A DNA stretch of 64,000 nt from an uncultured Alcaligenaceae bacterium. Its GTDB lineage: Bacteria; Pseudomonadota; Gammaproteobacteria; Burkholderiales; Burkholderiaceae_B. The notes below the pieces were generated by a model. It did not search any database and was not told the DNA's origin. It saw only the letters and a list, made by a program, of their open reading frames with translations. Both the position numbers and the translations under genes were made by a program. The first letter of the stretch is position 1. Every line of letters begins with the position of its first letter. The DNA lies in NCBI GenBank assembly GCA_937995985.1, contig CALKIR010000023.1:214828-278827 (forward strand). Direction: 5' to 3'. Positions 31,472 through 41,861 of the stretch are shown here, piece by piece.

Positions 31472-32370
31472 AACCATTCACGAGGCTGTAAATAGTTATA
31501 TAACTTGGCCTCGGGCGTATCAGGCTCAGGCTGCCATTGATAGCGCCAGTGCGCTACGGGGGGCATGGACAGCAAGATCGATTCGGTGCGTCCACCAGAC
31601 TGTAAGCCAAAGGTCGTGCCGCGGTCTAAAACGAGATTAAATTCAACATAGCGTCCACGACGATAGGCTTGAAAGTCACGTTCTCGTGCGCCAAAGGGGA
31701 TATGACGCCTATTTTCTACAATAGGCATATAGGCTTTTAGAAAATGGTCGCCGACTGATTGGGTGAGAGCAAAGCAATGCTCAAAATCGGGCTCATTTAA
31801 ATCATCATAAAAAATGCCTCCAATGCCGCGTGTTTCTTGACGGTGCTTAAGATAAAAATATTCATCGCACCATTGTTTGTAATGCGGATAGTAGTGTGCT
31901 CCAAAAGGGGCGAGGGCATCGAAGCATGTTTGATGAAAATGTCGGGCATCTTCTTCAAAAACATAGTAGGGGGTGAGATCCATGCCTCCACCAAACCAGA
32001 ACACAGGCGCTTCATTTCCTTTGGCGTGCGCTACAAAAAGGCGCACATTCATATGAGTAGTGGGGACATAGGGGTTTTCAGGATGGAGCACGAGAGAAAC
32101 CCCCATGGCCTCCCATGGACGACCCTTGAGCTCTTGTCGTTGTGCTGTGGCTGAAGGGGGGAGGTGGCGGCCTTTGACATGGCTAAACAGTACGGCACCC
32201 CGTTCAAATAGGCCGCCTTGTTCTAAATAGCGCGAAATACCGCCTCCCCCTTCATCACGAACCCAATGGTCGGTATGAAATTCGCGACCATCTGCCAAAC
32301 TAAGACGCTTGGCAATACGATCTTGTAAATCTAAAAAATAATCATGTGCTAAAGAAATAGGAATGCTCAT
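31468..32370 (-). CDS. hemF: Oxygen-dependent coproporphyrinogen III oxidase
   Basis: HemF converts coproporphyrinogen III to protoporphyrinogen IX with oxygen; HemJ, also in this window, performs the next step. The 300-residue protein has the conserved [20 protein letters not shown] and [10 protein letters not shown] segments and [13 protein letters not shown]. It sits in a purD-hemF-nadD-rsfS-maf run on the minus strand, an order known in Alcaligenaceae. Confidence 0.97.
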   Translation of the reverse strand: MSIPISLAHDYFLDLQDRIAKRLSLADGREFHTDHWVRDEGGGGISRYLEQGGLFERGAVLFSHVKGRHLPPSATAQRQELKGRPWEAMGVSLVLHPENPYVPTTHMNVRLFVAHAKGNEAPVFWFGGGMDLTPYYVFEEDARHFHQTCFDALAPFGAHYYPHYKQWCDEYFYLKHRQETRGIGGIFYDDLNEPDFEHCFALTQSVGDHFLKAYMPIVENRRHIPFGARERDFQAYRRGRYVEFNLVLDRGTTFGLQSGGRTESILLSMPPVAHWRYQWQPEPDTPEAKLYNYLQPREWL

Positions 32371-32391
32371 GCCAAAAGCCTATGGGTTGGA

Positions 32392-33672
32392 TTATCCTTT
32401 CAGGGCACGCCAGCCAATGTCCGAACGGAATTGCTTGCCTTCAAAATGCACTTGGGCAGCGGTGGCGTACGCAGCCTCTTGGGCTCGGCGCAATGAGTCG
32501 CCCAAGGCCGTCACACATAATACCCGGCCCCCAGAAGTTTGTAATACTCCCTCGTTAAGGGAGGTGCCTGCATGAAAGATCATGCGGTCTTCTTGGTTTT
32601 CTGGCAGCGGTTGGATGATATCGCCAGTCCGCGGCTGTTCGGGATAGCCGGCACTGGCCATGACCACTCCTAAGGCAGCGCGGCGGTCCCAATCAATGGT
32701 GGCTTGATCAAGCTGGCCATCGAGAGCCTGTTCAAAAATCTCGCTCAGATCGCTCTTTAACCGTAGCATAATGGGCTGTGCCTCGGGGTCTCCCATGCGG
32801 CAGTTATACTCGAGTAATTTGATGGGACGAGTATTGTCAGGCCCCTCGCCAATCATGAGCCCTGCATATAAAAAGCCCGTATATGGGATGCCTTCGCGTG
32901 CCATTCCTTGTACGGTGGGGTAAATAATTTCTCGCATGATGCGGTTATGCAGGGTAGGGGACACAATGGGAGCGGGAGAATAGGCACCCATCCCCCCTGT
33001 ATTGGGGCCTTGATCACCATCTAGCAAGCGTTTGTGGTCTTGGCTAGTAGCCATAGGCAGCACATTTTGCCCATCACAGAGTACAATGAAGCTGGCCTCC
33101 TCGCCTTCGAGAAACTCTTCAATGACAACACGTGCGCCTGCTTGGCCAAACTCGCCAGCATCGAGCATGCTATCAATGGCAGCATGGGCTTGCTCTAGTG
33201 TTTCTGCCACGACCACGCCTTTGCCTGCAGCCAGGCCATCAGCCTTGATTACAATAGGGGCCCCTTGTTTGGTGACGTAATCTTTGGCGGCTTGGGCATC
33301 GGTAAAGCTCTGATAAGAAGCCGTATCAATGCCATGGCGAAGCATAAAGTCTTTAGCGTACTCCTTAGAGCTCTCTAGGCGTGCAGCGGCTTGGGTGGGG
33401 CCAAAAATACGCAAGCCAGCGGCTCGGAAGGCATCGACCACTCCTTGTGCCAAAGGAGCCTCTGGGCCCACCACAGCAAAGGCAATGTCGTGGTCTTTGG
33501 CAAAAGCAACGAGATCCTCGTTGCGATGAAGCGGGAGGTTTTCCATACGCTCAGCTTGCGCCGTACCTCCATTGCCAGGGGCGACATAGACCTTAGTCAC
33601 CCGTTGTGATTGCGTTAGACGCCAAGCGATGGCATGTTCACGGCCGCCTGCGCCGATAACCAATAGTTTCAT
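32392..33672 (-). CDS. purD: Phosphoribosylamine-glycine ligase (GAR synthetase)
   Basis: PurD joins glycine to phosphoribosylamine in purine synthesis. The 426-residue protein opens MKLLVIGAGGREHAIAWRL, with the ATP-grasp domain following (IKADGLAAGKGVVVAE) and the family signature region NTGGMGAYSPAP and ECRMGDPEAQ-like YNCRMGDPEAQPIM. The ATG at 33672 is favoured over an in-frame TTG 15 bases upstream. Confidence 0.97.
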   Translation of the reverse strand: MKLLVIGAGGREHAIAWRLTQSQRVTKVYVAPGNGGTAQAERMENLPLHRNEDLVAFAKDHDIAFAVVGPEAPLAQGVVDAFRAAGLRIFGPTQAAARLESSKEYAKDFMLRHGIDTASYQSFTDAQAAKDYVTKQGAPIVIKADGLAAGKGVVVAETLEQAHAAIDSMLDAGEFGQAGARVVIEEFLEGEEASFIVLCDGQNVLPMATSQDHKRLLDGDQGPNTGGMGAYSPAPIVSPTLHNRIMREIIYPTVQGMAREGIPYTGFLYAGLMIGEGPDNTRPIKLLEYNCRMGDPEAQPIMLRLKSDLSEIFEQALDGQLDQATIDWDRRAALGVVMASAGYPEQPRTGDIIQPLPENQEDRMIFHAGTSLNEGVLQTSGGRVLCVTALGDSLRRAQEAAYATAAQVHFEGKQFRSDIGWRALKG

Positions 33673-33723
33673 AGTGTTGTCAGTCAATGATGTCCTAAAG
33701 AGTGAGCGAACGGGCGTACCCGA

Positions 33724-34455
33724 TTATTCTGTCTCATCCATGACGGCAGTGGTATAAACCTCTTGAACGTCGTCTAGTGCCTCTAGGGCCTCGAGCATTT
33801 TTTTCATGGTTTCTGCTTCTTTGCCCTCAAGCTCGGTTTCATTGAGAGCTTTCATGACAATTTCTTGTACCTCGGGGACTAAGCCAGCCTCTTCGAAAGC
33901 CTTTTTGACTTGTTCATAATCAGCAGGCTCACAAATGACCTCGATGAGGCCTTCTTCGTCGGTAATAACGTCCTCAGCACCTGCCTCAAGAGCAGCCTCC
34001 ATAACGGCTTCTTCACTGGTACCTGGAGCAAATATAAATTGCCCACAGTGCTTAAATTGAAACACAACTGAGCCATCAATGCCTAGGTTGCCTCCATGCT
34101 TACTGAACGCATGGCGTACCTCTGCTACCGTGCGGGTGCGGTTGTCGGTCATGCAGTCAACAATAACTGCTGCGCCGCCTACCCCATAACCTTCGTAGCG
34201 GACTTCTTCGAAGTTTTGCCCTTCGATTAATCCAGCGCCTCGTTGAATAGCACGCTCGATATTATCTTTGGGCATATTGGCTGCAGCAGCCTTGTCTAAG
34301 GCAAGACGCAGACGTGGATTGCTTTCTACGTCTGGGCCCCCGTCACGTGCAGCGACCTGAATTTCACGAATAATGCGTGTCCAGATTTTAGCCCGTTTGG
34401 CGTCTTGGCGCCCTTTACGGTGCTGAATATTTGCCCATTTACTATGACCTGCCAT
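33724..34455 (-). CDS. yebC: YebC/PmpR-family regulator or translation factor
   Basis: The 243-residue protein begins [20 protein letters not shown], the invariant start of the YebC/TACO1 family, with the later [14 protein letters not shown] segment. Members have been described as DNA-binding regulators and, more recently, as factors that aid translation of proline-rich stretches. It is 51 bases upstream of purD on the same strand, a common pairing. Confidence 0.93.
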   Translation of the reverse strand: MAGHSKWANIQHRKGRQDAKRAKIWTRIIREIQVAARDGGPDVESNPRLRLALDKAAAANMPKDNIERAIQRGAGLIEGQNFEEVRYEGYGVGGAAVIVDCMTDNRTRTVAEVRHAFSKHGGNLGIDGSVVFQFKHCGQFIFAPGTSEEAVMEAALEAGAEDVITDEEGLIEVICEPADYEQVKKAFEEAGLVPEVQEIVMKALNETELEGKEAETMKKMLEALEALDDVQEVYTTAVMDETE

Positions 34456-34588
34456 AATTTGCTACCAAGTATTTAGAATGATTTGTAAAAAATGCCTATT
34501 TTAACCTGTGCACTAAAGATTGCTTAGGCTACACTTTAGATGCTTTTAGGATAATGAACAATTTTAGTTAGGGCTGAGTTAATTCCTC

Positions 34589-36058
34589 ATGGTAGAACCC
34601 ATCTCCATTGCATATTGTGCTGACCGCAGTATTGATCTTTTGCCTGCGATGGCTAATCGCCACGGATGCATTACCGGCGCCACTGGTACGGGTAAAACGG
34701 TGAGCCTACAAGTGTTGGCTGAGGCTTTTTCCCGGCGTGGTACTGCAGTCTTCGTCGCTGATATTAAAGGCGATCTAAGCGGCATTACGCAAGCAGGCCG
34801 TCCCAATGAAAAAATTATGGAACGATTGCAGCGGTATCGCATACCCGAACCAGAGTGGGGAGCAAATCCCGCCGTGTTTTGGGATGTCTTGGCTGAGCAA
34901 GGACATCCCATTCGAGTGACGGTCTCGGATCTGGGCCCCCTGTTATTATCGCGCATGCTGGACTTAAATGACACCCAAGAAGGGGTGATGAATATTTTAT
35001 TTCGTGTGGCCGATGAAGAGGGGCTGCTGCTGCTTGATTTTAAAGATTTGCGCGCCATGCTGAATTATATCGGCGAGCATGCCGCAACCTTGCGTGCCCA
35101 TTATGGCAATATTGCACCTGCATCGGTAGGAGCGATACAGCGCGCATTGTTGCGTTTAGAAAACGAAGGAGCAGAGTATTTCTTCGGGGAGCCGGCTTTA
35201 GATATTTTTGATTGGATTCGCACTGATTCCAAGGGGCGCGGGATAATCAATATTTTGGCAGCAGATCGTTTGGTGCAATCGCCACGTTTATATGCCTTGT
35301 TTATGTTGTGGATGCTGGCAGAGCTGTATGAGCGCTTGCCTGAGGTGGGTGATTTGCCCCAACCTAAAATGGTATTTTTCTTTGATGAGGCCCATTTGCT
35401 TTTCAATACCGCTCCTAAGGCTTTAATTGAGCGTATTGAGCAGGTATTACGGTTGATTCGCTCAAAGGGAGTCGGAGTTTATTTTGTTACACAATCGCCA
35501 GGGGATATCCCTGAGGTGGTGTTGGGGCAGTTGGGGCACCGAATTCAGCATGCACTGCGTGCTTATACGCCACGTGAACAAAAAGCAGTACGCACTGTGG
35601 CCCAAACCATGCGCCCTAATCCAAATTTAGACTTACAAGCAGCTATTACCGAATTAGGAGTGGGTGAAGCTTTGGTATCTATGCTTGATAGTGATGGGCG
35701 GCCAACCATTACAGAACGTGTTTGGATGGCTGCACCCGGCAGTCGCATTGGGCCGGCCACATTAGAGGAAAAAAGAAGCATCCAGAATGCTTCGCCCCTG
35801 GCAGGTAAATACGATCAAATGATAGACCGAGAGTCTGCTTATGAAATGCTAGAGGCGCGCGTTGCGGAGCAAGCTCGAGCTCAGTCCGGGGCAGGAGGTG
35901 CGTTGGGAGCATTAAGTGAGTTTTTATTAGGATCGACTGGGCCGCGCGGTGGACGTCGGGATGGGGTTGTGCAATCCGTGCTGAAAAGTGAGGTGCGGCG
36001 TGGGGCACGGCAACTCTTGCGAGGCCTCCTAAGTTCACTGCGCGGTGGGAAACGTTAG
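34589..36058 (+). CDS. HerA-like ATPase, DUF853 family (YjgR-like)
   Basis: This 489-residue P-loop ATPase has Walker A GATGTGKT at residues 30-37, an acidic FVADIKGDLSG block, Walker B MVFFFDEAHLLF, and the arginine-finger-like GVYFVTQSPGDIPEVVLGQLGHR region. The DUF853 family resembles the HerA/FtsK hexameric ATPases, but its substrate is not established. A glycine-rich segment (SGAGGALGALSEFLLGS) near residue 430 precedes a basic tail. It is divergent from yebC. Confidence 0.85.
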   Translation: MVEPISIAYCADRSIDLLPAMANRHGCITGATGTGKTVSLQVLAEAFSRRGTAVFVADIKGDLSGITQAGRPNEKIMERLQRYRIPEPEWGANPAVFWDVLAEQGHPIRVTVSDLGPLLLSRMLDLNDTQEGVMNILFRVADEEGLLLLDFKDLRAMLNYIGEHAATLRAHYGNIAPASVGAIQRALLRLENEGAEYFFGEPALDIFDWIRTDSKGRGIINILAADRLVQSPRLYALFMLWMLAELYERLPEVGDLPQPKMVFFFDEAHLLFNTAPKALIERIEQVLRLIRSKGVGVYFVTQSPGDIPEVVLGQLGHRIQHALRAYTPREQKAVRTVAQTMRPNPNLDLQAAITELGVGEALVSMLDSDGRPTITERVWMAAPGSRIGPATLEEKRSIQNASPLAGKYDQMIDRESAYEMLEARVAEQARAQSGAGGALGALSEFLLGSTGPRGGRRDGVVQSVLKSEVRRGARQLLRGLLSSLRGGKR

Positions 36059-36080
36059 ACCATCAACGAGACCGCTTAAA

Positions 36081-37019
36081 ATGAATAAAATACTCATTGC
36101 CGTTTCTAATCTAGACTATGCCCGTGAGTGGGCTGAAAGTTTTAAACAGCAGAGCTCAGAGTGGACGTTCCATATTTGGACGCCTGAATCGCCGCCTATA
36201 GGGGCACATTATGCGGTGGTATGGCAGCCTCCCCAAGCACTATTTAAACAAGAAAAAAACCTTAAAGCAGTATTTAATTTAGGCGCAGGGGTGGATGCTT
36301 TAGGGGTGGGAACAGTGATACCCAAAGAGCTACCGGTATATCGTGTTGAGGATGGGGGAATGGCAGCTCAAATGGCCGAGTATGCTATTTATGGGGTTAT
36401 ACTGGCTACGGGACGTTTTGATGTGTACGCACGACAACAGGCAGAGCGCCGCTGGCAGACCCATGCACCAATTCTGCGCGCACAGTGGCCAGTAGGAGTA
36501 ATGGGCTATGGGCAGATAGGGGCTCAGGTAGCCCAAAGTGTGGCTCAATTGGGCTATACCGTAGCGGCATGGGCCCGGAGCAAGCGGACAGAAACGCAAG
36601 GGGTTGAGCTGTTTACAGGCGCAGCGCAATTTGAGCAGTTTTTGCAGCGCACCCGTATTTTAATTAATGTGTTGCCTTTAACTGATGCGACCCGTGGGAT
36701 TATTAATAGGCGTACCTTGGCGCTGCTGCGTCCTGATGGGTTTGTTATCAATATGGCGCGTGGGGCCCATGTGGTTGATGAGGATCTCTTGGCAGCTGTG
36801 CGCAGTCGCCAATTGCGGGGGGCTTTGTTAGATGTGTTTCACACTGAACCGTTACCCGCAGAACATCCTTTTTGGACTGAGCCAGGAATAACAATTACCC
36901 CTCATATTGCGGGTATCAGTATGCGCCAAGAGACTACAGCACAAATCATGCACAAAATTGCTTTATTGCAGCAGGGGCAGGAGCCTAGCGGTCGCGTGGA
37001 TACGCAGTTGCAGTATTAG
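36081..37019 (+). CDS. ghrA: Glyoxylate/hydroxypyruvate reductase A
   Basis: GhrA reduces glyoxylate and hydroxypyruvate with NADPH. The ATG at 36081 gives 312 residues, the same length as E. coli GhrA. NAD(P)-binding GVMGYGQIGAQVAQ lies near residue 140, NMARGAHVVDEDLL near 230, and the catalytic His in ITPHIAGIS near 278. Its 3' end overlaps the convergent EamA gene by 35 bases. Confidence 0.88.
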   Translation: MNKILIAVSNLDYAREWAESFKQQSSEWTFHIWTPESPPIGAHYAVVWQPPQALFKQEKNLKAVFNLGAGVDALGVGTVIPKELPVYRVEDGGMAAQMAEYAIYGVILATGRFDVYARQQAERRWQTHAPILRAQWPVGVMGYGQIGAQVAQSVAQLGYTVAAWARSKRTETQGVELFTGAAQFEQFLQRTRILINVLPLTDATRGIINRRTLALLRPDGFVINMARGAHVVDEDLLAAVRSRQLRGALLDVFHTEPLPAEHPFWTEPGITITPHIAGISMRQETTAQIMHKIALLQQGQEPSGRVDTQLQY

Positions 37020-37902
37020 ATGGTTTGTCTTTTTGTGGCCTCTGGCGCTGTTGCTGTTGGCTCCACACAATCGTACCAATGATTAGAAACGAGCCGCTCA
37101 TGGTTTTATAATCAGGGTATTGCTGAAATAAAAGCGCCGCAAAAAAAATAGCATATACAGGCTCTAAAGCGATGACTATACCGGCATGGCGAGCCTTGAG
37201 ATGCTGCAAGCTATAAATAATTAAATAGTGGGCGAGTGCGGTACAAAAAATACCGAGCAAGGCAGCCCACAACCAATCACTAGGGCTTGCCTCAAGTGCT
37301 TGTTGCCATGCCCACGGCATACTTAGTATTAGGACGCCGCTATTTTGCCATAGAGCAATGTGCAGGGGGTGGGCAACCTGACTGAGATCACGGTTTAAAA
37401 AAGTAAATAATGCAAAGCTCAAGCCCGAGCACACCCCCCACAGTAGCCCAATGGTGGCGGTATTATGAAAGGAAAAACTGGGGTTGATAAGTACCAGTCC
37501 CACCGTAATAAGCACGATTGCCCACCTATCATGGCGGGCCATGGATTCCTTAGTGAGCACTGACTCTATTACAGCAATAAAGGCGGGAAAGCTTGCAAAG
37601 CCGAGGGTAGCAATGGCAACTCCGCCCATTTTAACAGCAAGGAAAAAGCTAAACCAATGCAAGCAGAGAAAAATAGCAGCACCAATCAGAACCAGAATGG
37701 TGCGTGGTTGGCGTAGGATATAGCAAGGGAAAAGAGGGCCGCGGGTCATGAGCAGTAAGCATAGAAGGACCATGGTTGCAAAAAATGCGCGCGCCATGGT
37801 GATAAACGCAGCATCGGCTTGAATCAGCGCGCCAAAAATACCAGCCAGACCGAAAAAAAAAGCAGCGAGATGAATGGCCCAATAGGCTTTTTTTACAGGC
37901 AT
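36985..37902 (-). CDS. EamA/DMT-superfamily transporter
   Basis: The 305-residue protein contains about ten hydrophobic helices in two EamA repeats (first repeat from AIHLAAFFFGLAGIFGAL, second from IGLLWGVCSGLSFALF). DMT transporters export metabolites or amino acids; the substrate is unknown. The ATG at 37902 is preferred to a TTG at 37914. The C-terminus is short and basic, and overlaps ghrA. Confidence 0.83.
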   Translation of the reverse strand: MPVKKAYWAIHLAAFFFGLAGIFGALIQADAAFITMARAFFATMVLLCLLLMTRGPLFPCYILRQPRTILVLIGAAIFLCLHWFSFFLAVKMGGVAIATLGFASFPAFIAVIESVLTKESMARHDRWAIVLITVGLVLINPSFSFHNTATIGLLWGVCSGLSFALFTFLNRDLSQVAHPLHIALWQNSGVLILSMPWAWQQALEASPSDWLWAALLGIFCTALAHYLIIYSLQHLKARHAGIVIALEPVYAIFFAALLFQQYPDYKTMSGSFLIIGTIVWSQQQQRQRPQKDKPSNTATAYPRDR

Positions 37903-38042
37903 ACAATGAATCAATACTAAAGAGACAAAGGAGACACTGTTTTAAGTTTAAGGTATAAACGAGCGCTTTGCTGTTTCAGGACTACTTGGGTGATACTATA
38001 GGTGTATGGAGAGCTTTCGTCTTAATTCACTAGGAGTCTGCG

Positions 38043-39032
38043 ATGCCTACAGAAATGGTCAAGACAGTTTGGTTAGAAAAAAATGGTGGGCCTGAGGTAT
38101 TACAGGTGGTGGAGCGTCCTTTGATGGCCCCAGGACCTCATGAGGTACAGATTCGTCACCGTGCCATAGGTATGAATTTTATTGATATTTATTATCGTGA
38201 CGGGCTGTACCCGGGGGCGCTGCCTCATGGTTTGGGTTTTGAGGCCGCGGGAGATATTGTTGCAGTTGGGGAGCACGTGACAGAATTTCAGGTAGGCGAT
38301 AGAGTGGCCTATGGTCAAAGTCCCATAGGAGCCTATACTGAGGCGAGAAATATGCCTACAGATACGCTGATTAAGTTGCCTGATGAAATCAGTTATGAGC
38401 AGGCCGCTGCTATGATGCTCAAAGGGTTGACCGTGCAGTATTTATTTCGTCAAACATACAGACTTGAGCCTGGTGAGACCATTTTGTTTCATGCCGCAGC
38501 GGGTGGGGTAGGGCTCATCGCCTGTCAATGGGCAAAGGCCTTAGGGGTTAAGCTCATTGGTACAAGCTCCACTCCAGAAAAGATGCAGTTAGCCAAAGAG
38601 CACGGTGCTTGGGAGATGATTAACTATACCCAAGAGGATGTGGTGGCTCGGGTGCGTGAGTTGACAGGGGGGGCCATGTTGCCCGTGGTGTATGACAGTG
38701 TGGGTCGGGATACCTGGGAGACTTCTTTGAACTGTTTGCAACCACGTGGTTTGATGGTCAGTTTTGGCAATGCCTCAGGTCCTGTGACCGATGTCAATCT
38801 GGGGATTTTGGCTGCAAAAGGATCTTTATATGTGACCCGTCCTATCTTAGGGACTTATGTGGCCGATCCAGAGGTGATGCGTCGCTCAGCTAAAGAGCTA
38901 TTTGATTTGGTGATTGCTGGACAAATTAAAATTAATATTGGTCAGCGCTATAGTCTAGAAGAGGTGGCTCAGGCTCATGAGGCATTAGTAAGGCGACAGA
39001 CCACAGGTGCAACGGTATTTATATTAGACTAA
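38043..39032 (+). CDS. qorA: Quinone oxidoreductase (NADPH, zinc-free MDR family)
   Basis: This 329-residue medium-chain reductase has the QOR signature HRAIGMNFIDIYYRDGLYP near residue 40 and the nucleotide-binding AAAGGVGLIACQWAK near residue 150. It lacks the zinc-ligand pattern of alcohol dehydrogenases. The family carries out one-electron or hydride reduction of quinones with NADPH. AGGAG precedes the ATG at a normal distance. Confidence 0.92.
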   Translation: MPTEMVKTVWLEKNGGPEVLQVVERPLMAPGPHEVQIRHRAIGMNFIDIYYRDGLYPGALPHGLGFEAAGDIVAVGEHVTEFQVGDRVAYGQSPIGAYTEARNMPTDTLIKLPDEISYEQAAAMMLKGLTVQYLFRQTYRLEPGETILFHAAAGGVGLIACQWAKALGVKLIGTSSTPEKMQLAKEHGAWEMINYTQEDVVARVRELTGGAMLPVVYDSVGRDTWETSLNCLQPRGLMVSFGNASGPVTDVNLGILAAKGSLYVTRPILGTYVADPEVMRRSAKELFDLVIAGQIKINIGQRYSLEEVAQAHEALVRRQTTGATVFILD

Positions 39033-39056
39033 TACTTGTGTATAGGTTCATCACAC

Positions 39057-39088
39057 CTCAAGGGGGCCCTAATGGGCCACCCGTGAGG
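39057..39088. terminator. Hairpin between convergent qorA and fbp
   Basis: CTCAAGGGGGCCC pairs imperfectly with GGGCCACCCGTGAG around TAAT. No U-tract follows on either strand. It sits between converging genes and may work as a transcription barrier or mRNA 3' end. Confidence 0.4.
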
Positions 39089-39112
39089 CAGTGCGACATG
39101 AAAGCACTGCAA

Positions 39113-40123
39113 TTATTTTAGATAGTGTTGGATACGCTGCACCTCTTCTAATGAGCCCAAGATCACACTGACACGTTGATGCAAAGAATGAGGCACAACC
39201 TCCAGAATAGGCTGTTCGAGGGTAATGGCGTGCCCGCCTGCTTGGGTAACAAGCAGGCTCATAGGGTTGGCCTCATACAAGAGACGTAATTTCCCTTGTG
39301 TGACGCCTGGTCGCAGATCGCTGGGATACATAAATACGCCGCCGCGAATGAGCACGCGGTGTACGTCAGCAACCATAGAGGCAATCCAGCGCATATTATA
39401 GTTTTTTTTCAAGGGGCCCATCTCACCCTGTAGGCAGTGCTCTATGTAAGTGCGAATAGGCTGATGCCAATGACGGTGGTTAGACATATTGATGGCAAAC
39501 TCTTTGGTTTGCGGGGGGATGCGCAACTCGGGATGGGTGAGCATCCAATCGCCTAGATAAGGGTCAAAGGTAAATCCAACTACACCGTGGCCCAAAGTAA
39601 ATACCAGCATGGTTTGAGGCCCATAGATGGCATAGCCTGCAGCCACTTGCTGAGTGCCCGCTTGTAAAAAACTCTGCTCGGTGATTGGGGCTCCTGTATT
39701 GTTCAATAATGAAAAAATAGTGCCTATAGAGGTATTGACATCAATATTAGAGGAGCCATCTAAGGGATCAAAAAGCAACAAGTAGGGAGCGTGTTCCTGA
39801 TTGGGTAGGAGGTGGATGGTTTCCATTTCCTCACTGGCTACAGCAGCCAGAGCTTGGTGCCAGCTATTATTGTGTAAGAGCATCTCATTAGCGATGAGAT
39901 CCAATTTTTGTTGTACCTCGCCTTGGATGTTTTCTGTGCCTACACTTCCCAAAATCCCACCTAAGGAACCTTGACGAACGCGTTGTGCGATGCGTTGGCA
40001 TTGTTGTGCAATATGCTCAATGAGTAGGCATAGCTTGGGACAAAGATGGTGTTTGTGCTGTTGCACAAATAAGTATTGGTTCAGATTCATTGCTGATTGA
40101 GCGTGGTCATTAGATTGTGTCAT
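39113..40123 (-). CDS. fbp: Fructose-1,6-bisphosphatase, class I
   Basis: Fbp hydrolyses fructose 1,6-bisphosphate in gluconeogenesis. The 336-residue protein has the metal-binding [14 protein letters not shown] motif near residue 125 and the substrate region RYIG-like [15 protein letters not shown] near residue 250. Length is near E. coli Fbp. An alternative ATG 33 bases into the frame is possible. Confidence 0.96.
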   Translation of the reverse strand: MTQSNDHAQSAMNLNQYLFVQQHKHHLCPKLCLLIEHIAQQCQRIAQRVRQGSLGGILGSVGTENIQGEVQQKLDLIANEMLLHNNSWHQALAAVASEEMETIHLLPNQEHAPYLLLFDPLDGSSNIDVNTSIGTIFSLLNNTGAPITEQSFLQAGTQQVAAGYAIYGPQTMLVFTLGHGVVGFTFDPYLGDWMLTHPELRIPPQTKEFAINMSNHRHWHQPIRTYIEHCLQGEMGPLKKNYNMRWIASMVADVHRVLIRGGVFMYPSDLRPGVTQGKLRLLYEANPMSLLVTQAGGHAITLEQPILEVVPHSLHQRVSVILGSLEEVQRIQHYLK

Positions 40124-40530
40124 ATCGCAGCATTCAATAAGGTCAATAATAAAAGTAACGATCAGTCGATCTTACAATAGAGTCAAAAAAGGCGCGAATC
40201 GAGTTGTGTGGTGCGAGGCATGTATGACGCATTAAGAAAATGTGCAGCCTTATTGATTTTAAATTTTAGGGATACATTATTGACTATTAATAAGAAAAAA
40301 AGAGCCTAAATTTTTTTAAATGATTCTTAATATTTGTAATACATTGTTAATAATAAATGAGCTTATAGTTTTCTATAAGTTTTCCTTATTGATTGGTTTA
40401 ATAATTAAAAATTAATCTTCTTCATTTGTGAATGCAGGCTATGATTAAAGAATAGCTTAGCTTGCTTGGTTGTGATAGAAAGACGCATCAAACAAAAATG
40501 CTGTTTGAGTAATTAGTTTAAGGAATAGTG
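40124..40530. other. AT-rich 407-base gap between fbp and the DUF4136 gene
   Basis: The gap is strongly AT-rich in 40250-40430. It contains one AT hairpin with a U-tract on the plus strand: CTTATAG (40362-40368) with CTATAAG (40373-40379), then TTTTCC. No ORF is supported. It must hold the divergent promoters for both flanking genes. AT-richness of this kind suits H-NS binding, and an H-NS homologue is encoded 1 kb away. Confidence 0.4.
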
Positions 40531-41148
40531 ATGAAGCTGCTTCGAAAAAGGATACGTTATTTTTTTCTATTGAGTATGGGGAGTTTATTATTAGGAGGGT
40601 GTGCGCAGACTTGGTCTGCTCGGGTACAGCAGTTTGAGGATTGGCCCGCGCATACTGAGGGGGCTACTTATTATTTAGCTCCGCAGGCGGAGCAAAAAAA
40701 TAATTTAGAGTTTCAAGCGGTTGCAGATGCTGTGCGGGCGGCTATCAGTTCTGTGGGGCTTGTTGAATCTACCACGGAACACGCTCGTTTTACCTTATTA
40801 GTAGAGTTTAGCAATCCCTTGCAGCGTCGCTGGGTTGAGCGCTATCAGGGACCGCTTTTTTCTCCTTTTGGAGGTTTTTGGGGGGGATCTGGAGGGGCAT
40901 TTTGGGGAGGCAGTGTGTACTATGGTCCTGATTGGGTGGTCATCCCTATTGATGTTTATGAAAATCGTTTAACAGTACGGTTGCTGGATAATGAGCAAGC
41001 GGGCAAAGAGGTGTATCGAGCAACCGCGGTATCAGAAAGTGAGCAAGAGGATTTACTAGAGCAGTTATCGTTGTTGGCTCAAGCCGTCTTTGAAAATTTT
41101 CCTGGGGTAAATGGGCAGGTGCATATTATTGAAAGGCGCCTGAATTAA
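40531..41148 (+). CDS. DUF4136-family lipoprotein
   Basis: The 205-residue precursor has a basic start, a hydrophobic segment and a lipobox LLGGC with the acylated Cys near residue 24. The domain shows the DUF4136 pattern TYYLAPQAEQKNNLEFQAV, then a glycine-rich loop FGGFWGGSGGAFWGGS. The function of the family is unknown; these are probably outer-membrane lipoproteins. The ATG at 40531 is 5 bases after AAGGA; a GTG immediately upstream is less likely. Confidence 0.78.
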   Translation: MKLLRKRIRYFFLLSMGSLLLGGCAQTWSARVQQFEDWPAHTEGATYYLAPQAEQKNNLEFQAVADAVRAAISSVGLVESTTEHARFTLLVEFSNPLQRRWVERYQGPLFSPFGGFWGGSGGAFWGGSVYYGPDWVVIPIDVYENRLTVRLLDNEQAGKEVYRATAVSESEQEDLLEQLSLLAQAVFENFPGVNGQVHIIERRLN

Positions 41149-41185
41149 TTTCATCGTGACGCATGATGAGAGAAGAGTGGGAGAT

Positions 41186-41211
41186 AAAAAAAACCGTGCT
41201 CATGAGCACGG
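41186..41211 (-). terminator. Terminator of the H-NS gene
   Basis: CCGTGCTCATGAGCACGG at 41194-41211 is an 18-base perfect palindrome, followed on the minus strand by eight T residues. It lies 24 bases past the hns stop. Confidence 0.9.
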
Positions 41212-41234
41212 GTTAAGAGTTTGGCTGCCAAGCG

Positions 41235-41585
41235 TTATTTCTTGGCTGCTGGTGTAATTAAAAACTCGTCGCGGCTACGTCCTTGGGACTCCGCTTCGAC
41301 AATCCACTGCGGAGGACGGCCGCGGCCACTCCAAGTTGCGCCGGTTTCAGGGTTTTGATAACGCGGGGGGAGTTTGCTGCGTCCCCCAGATTGGGCGCGT
41401 TCCATTTGGCGCTTATACAAGCGTTCTATTTCTTCAGGCGTGATTTCGTACTCAATCATGGTGCGTACGATGGTATTCATGATTGGCCTTCTCTGGCGTG
41501 ATTTAATGGAGCGCATTTTACGTTGCAACTTTTGAATTTCCTTTTCTATTTTTTCTTTTTCAGCAGTAAAATCTTCTAGGGGCAT
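41235..41585 (-). CDS. hns: H-NS-type nucleoid protein
   Basis: The 116-residue protein has an N-terminal coiled coil (EKEKIEKEIQKLQRKMRSIKSR) for oligomerisation and a C-terminal DNA-binding domain with the H-NS core TWSGRGRPPQWIVEAE near residue 88. The RGRPP version is typical of betaproteobacterial H-NS proteins (BpH3-like). It would silence AT-rich DNA. The ATG at 41585 is chosen; the upstream extension to 41633 is not family-like. Confidence 0.92.
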   Translation of the reverse strand: MPLEDFTAEKEKIEKEIQKLQRKMRSIKSRQRRPIMNTIVRTMIEYEITPEEIERLYKRQMERAQSGGRSKLPPRYQNPETGATWSGRGRPPQWIVEAESQGRSRDEFLITPAAKK

Positions 41586-41861
41586 TATAATTCCTGTATT
41601 TTGGAAAGATGCTGTTAGATTAATAAATGACAAATCTATGATTAATGAACAATGAGTTAATTGTTAGAAACTCATTTCTATAAGTGTCATTCTACAATGA
41701 TTGGATAAATAAATAAACATTTACCTCAAATAGGTTTTTCTTTATTGGTTATTGAAATCGATGGTGGTAATGAATACAAGACTAGCATACATGAACAACT
41801 TAAAACATAAAAAAATTAACCATTATGTGAGTACAATTTTTTTAAATAGATAGGTGAATCA

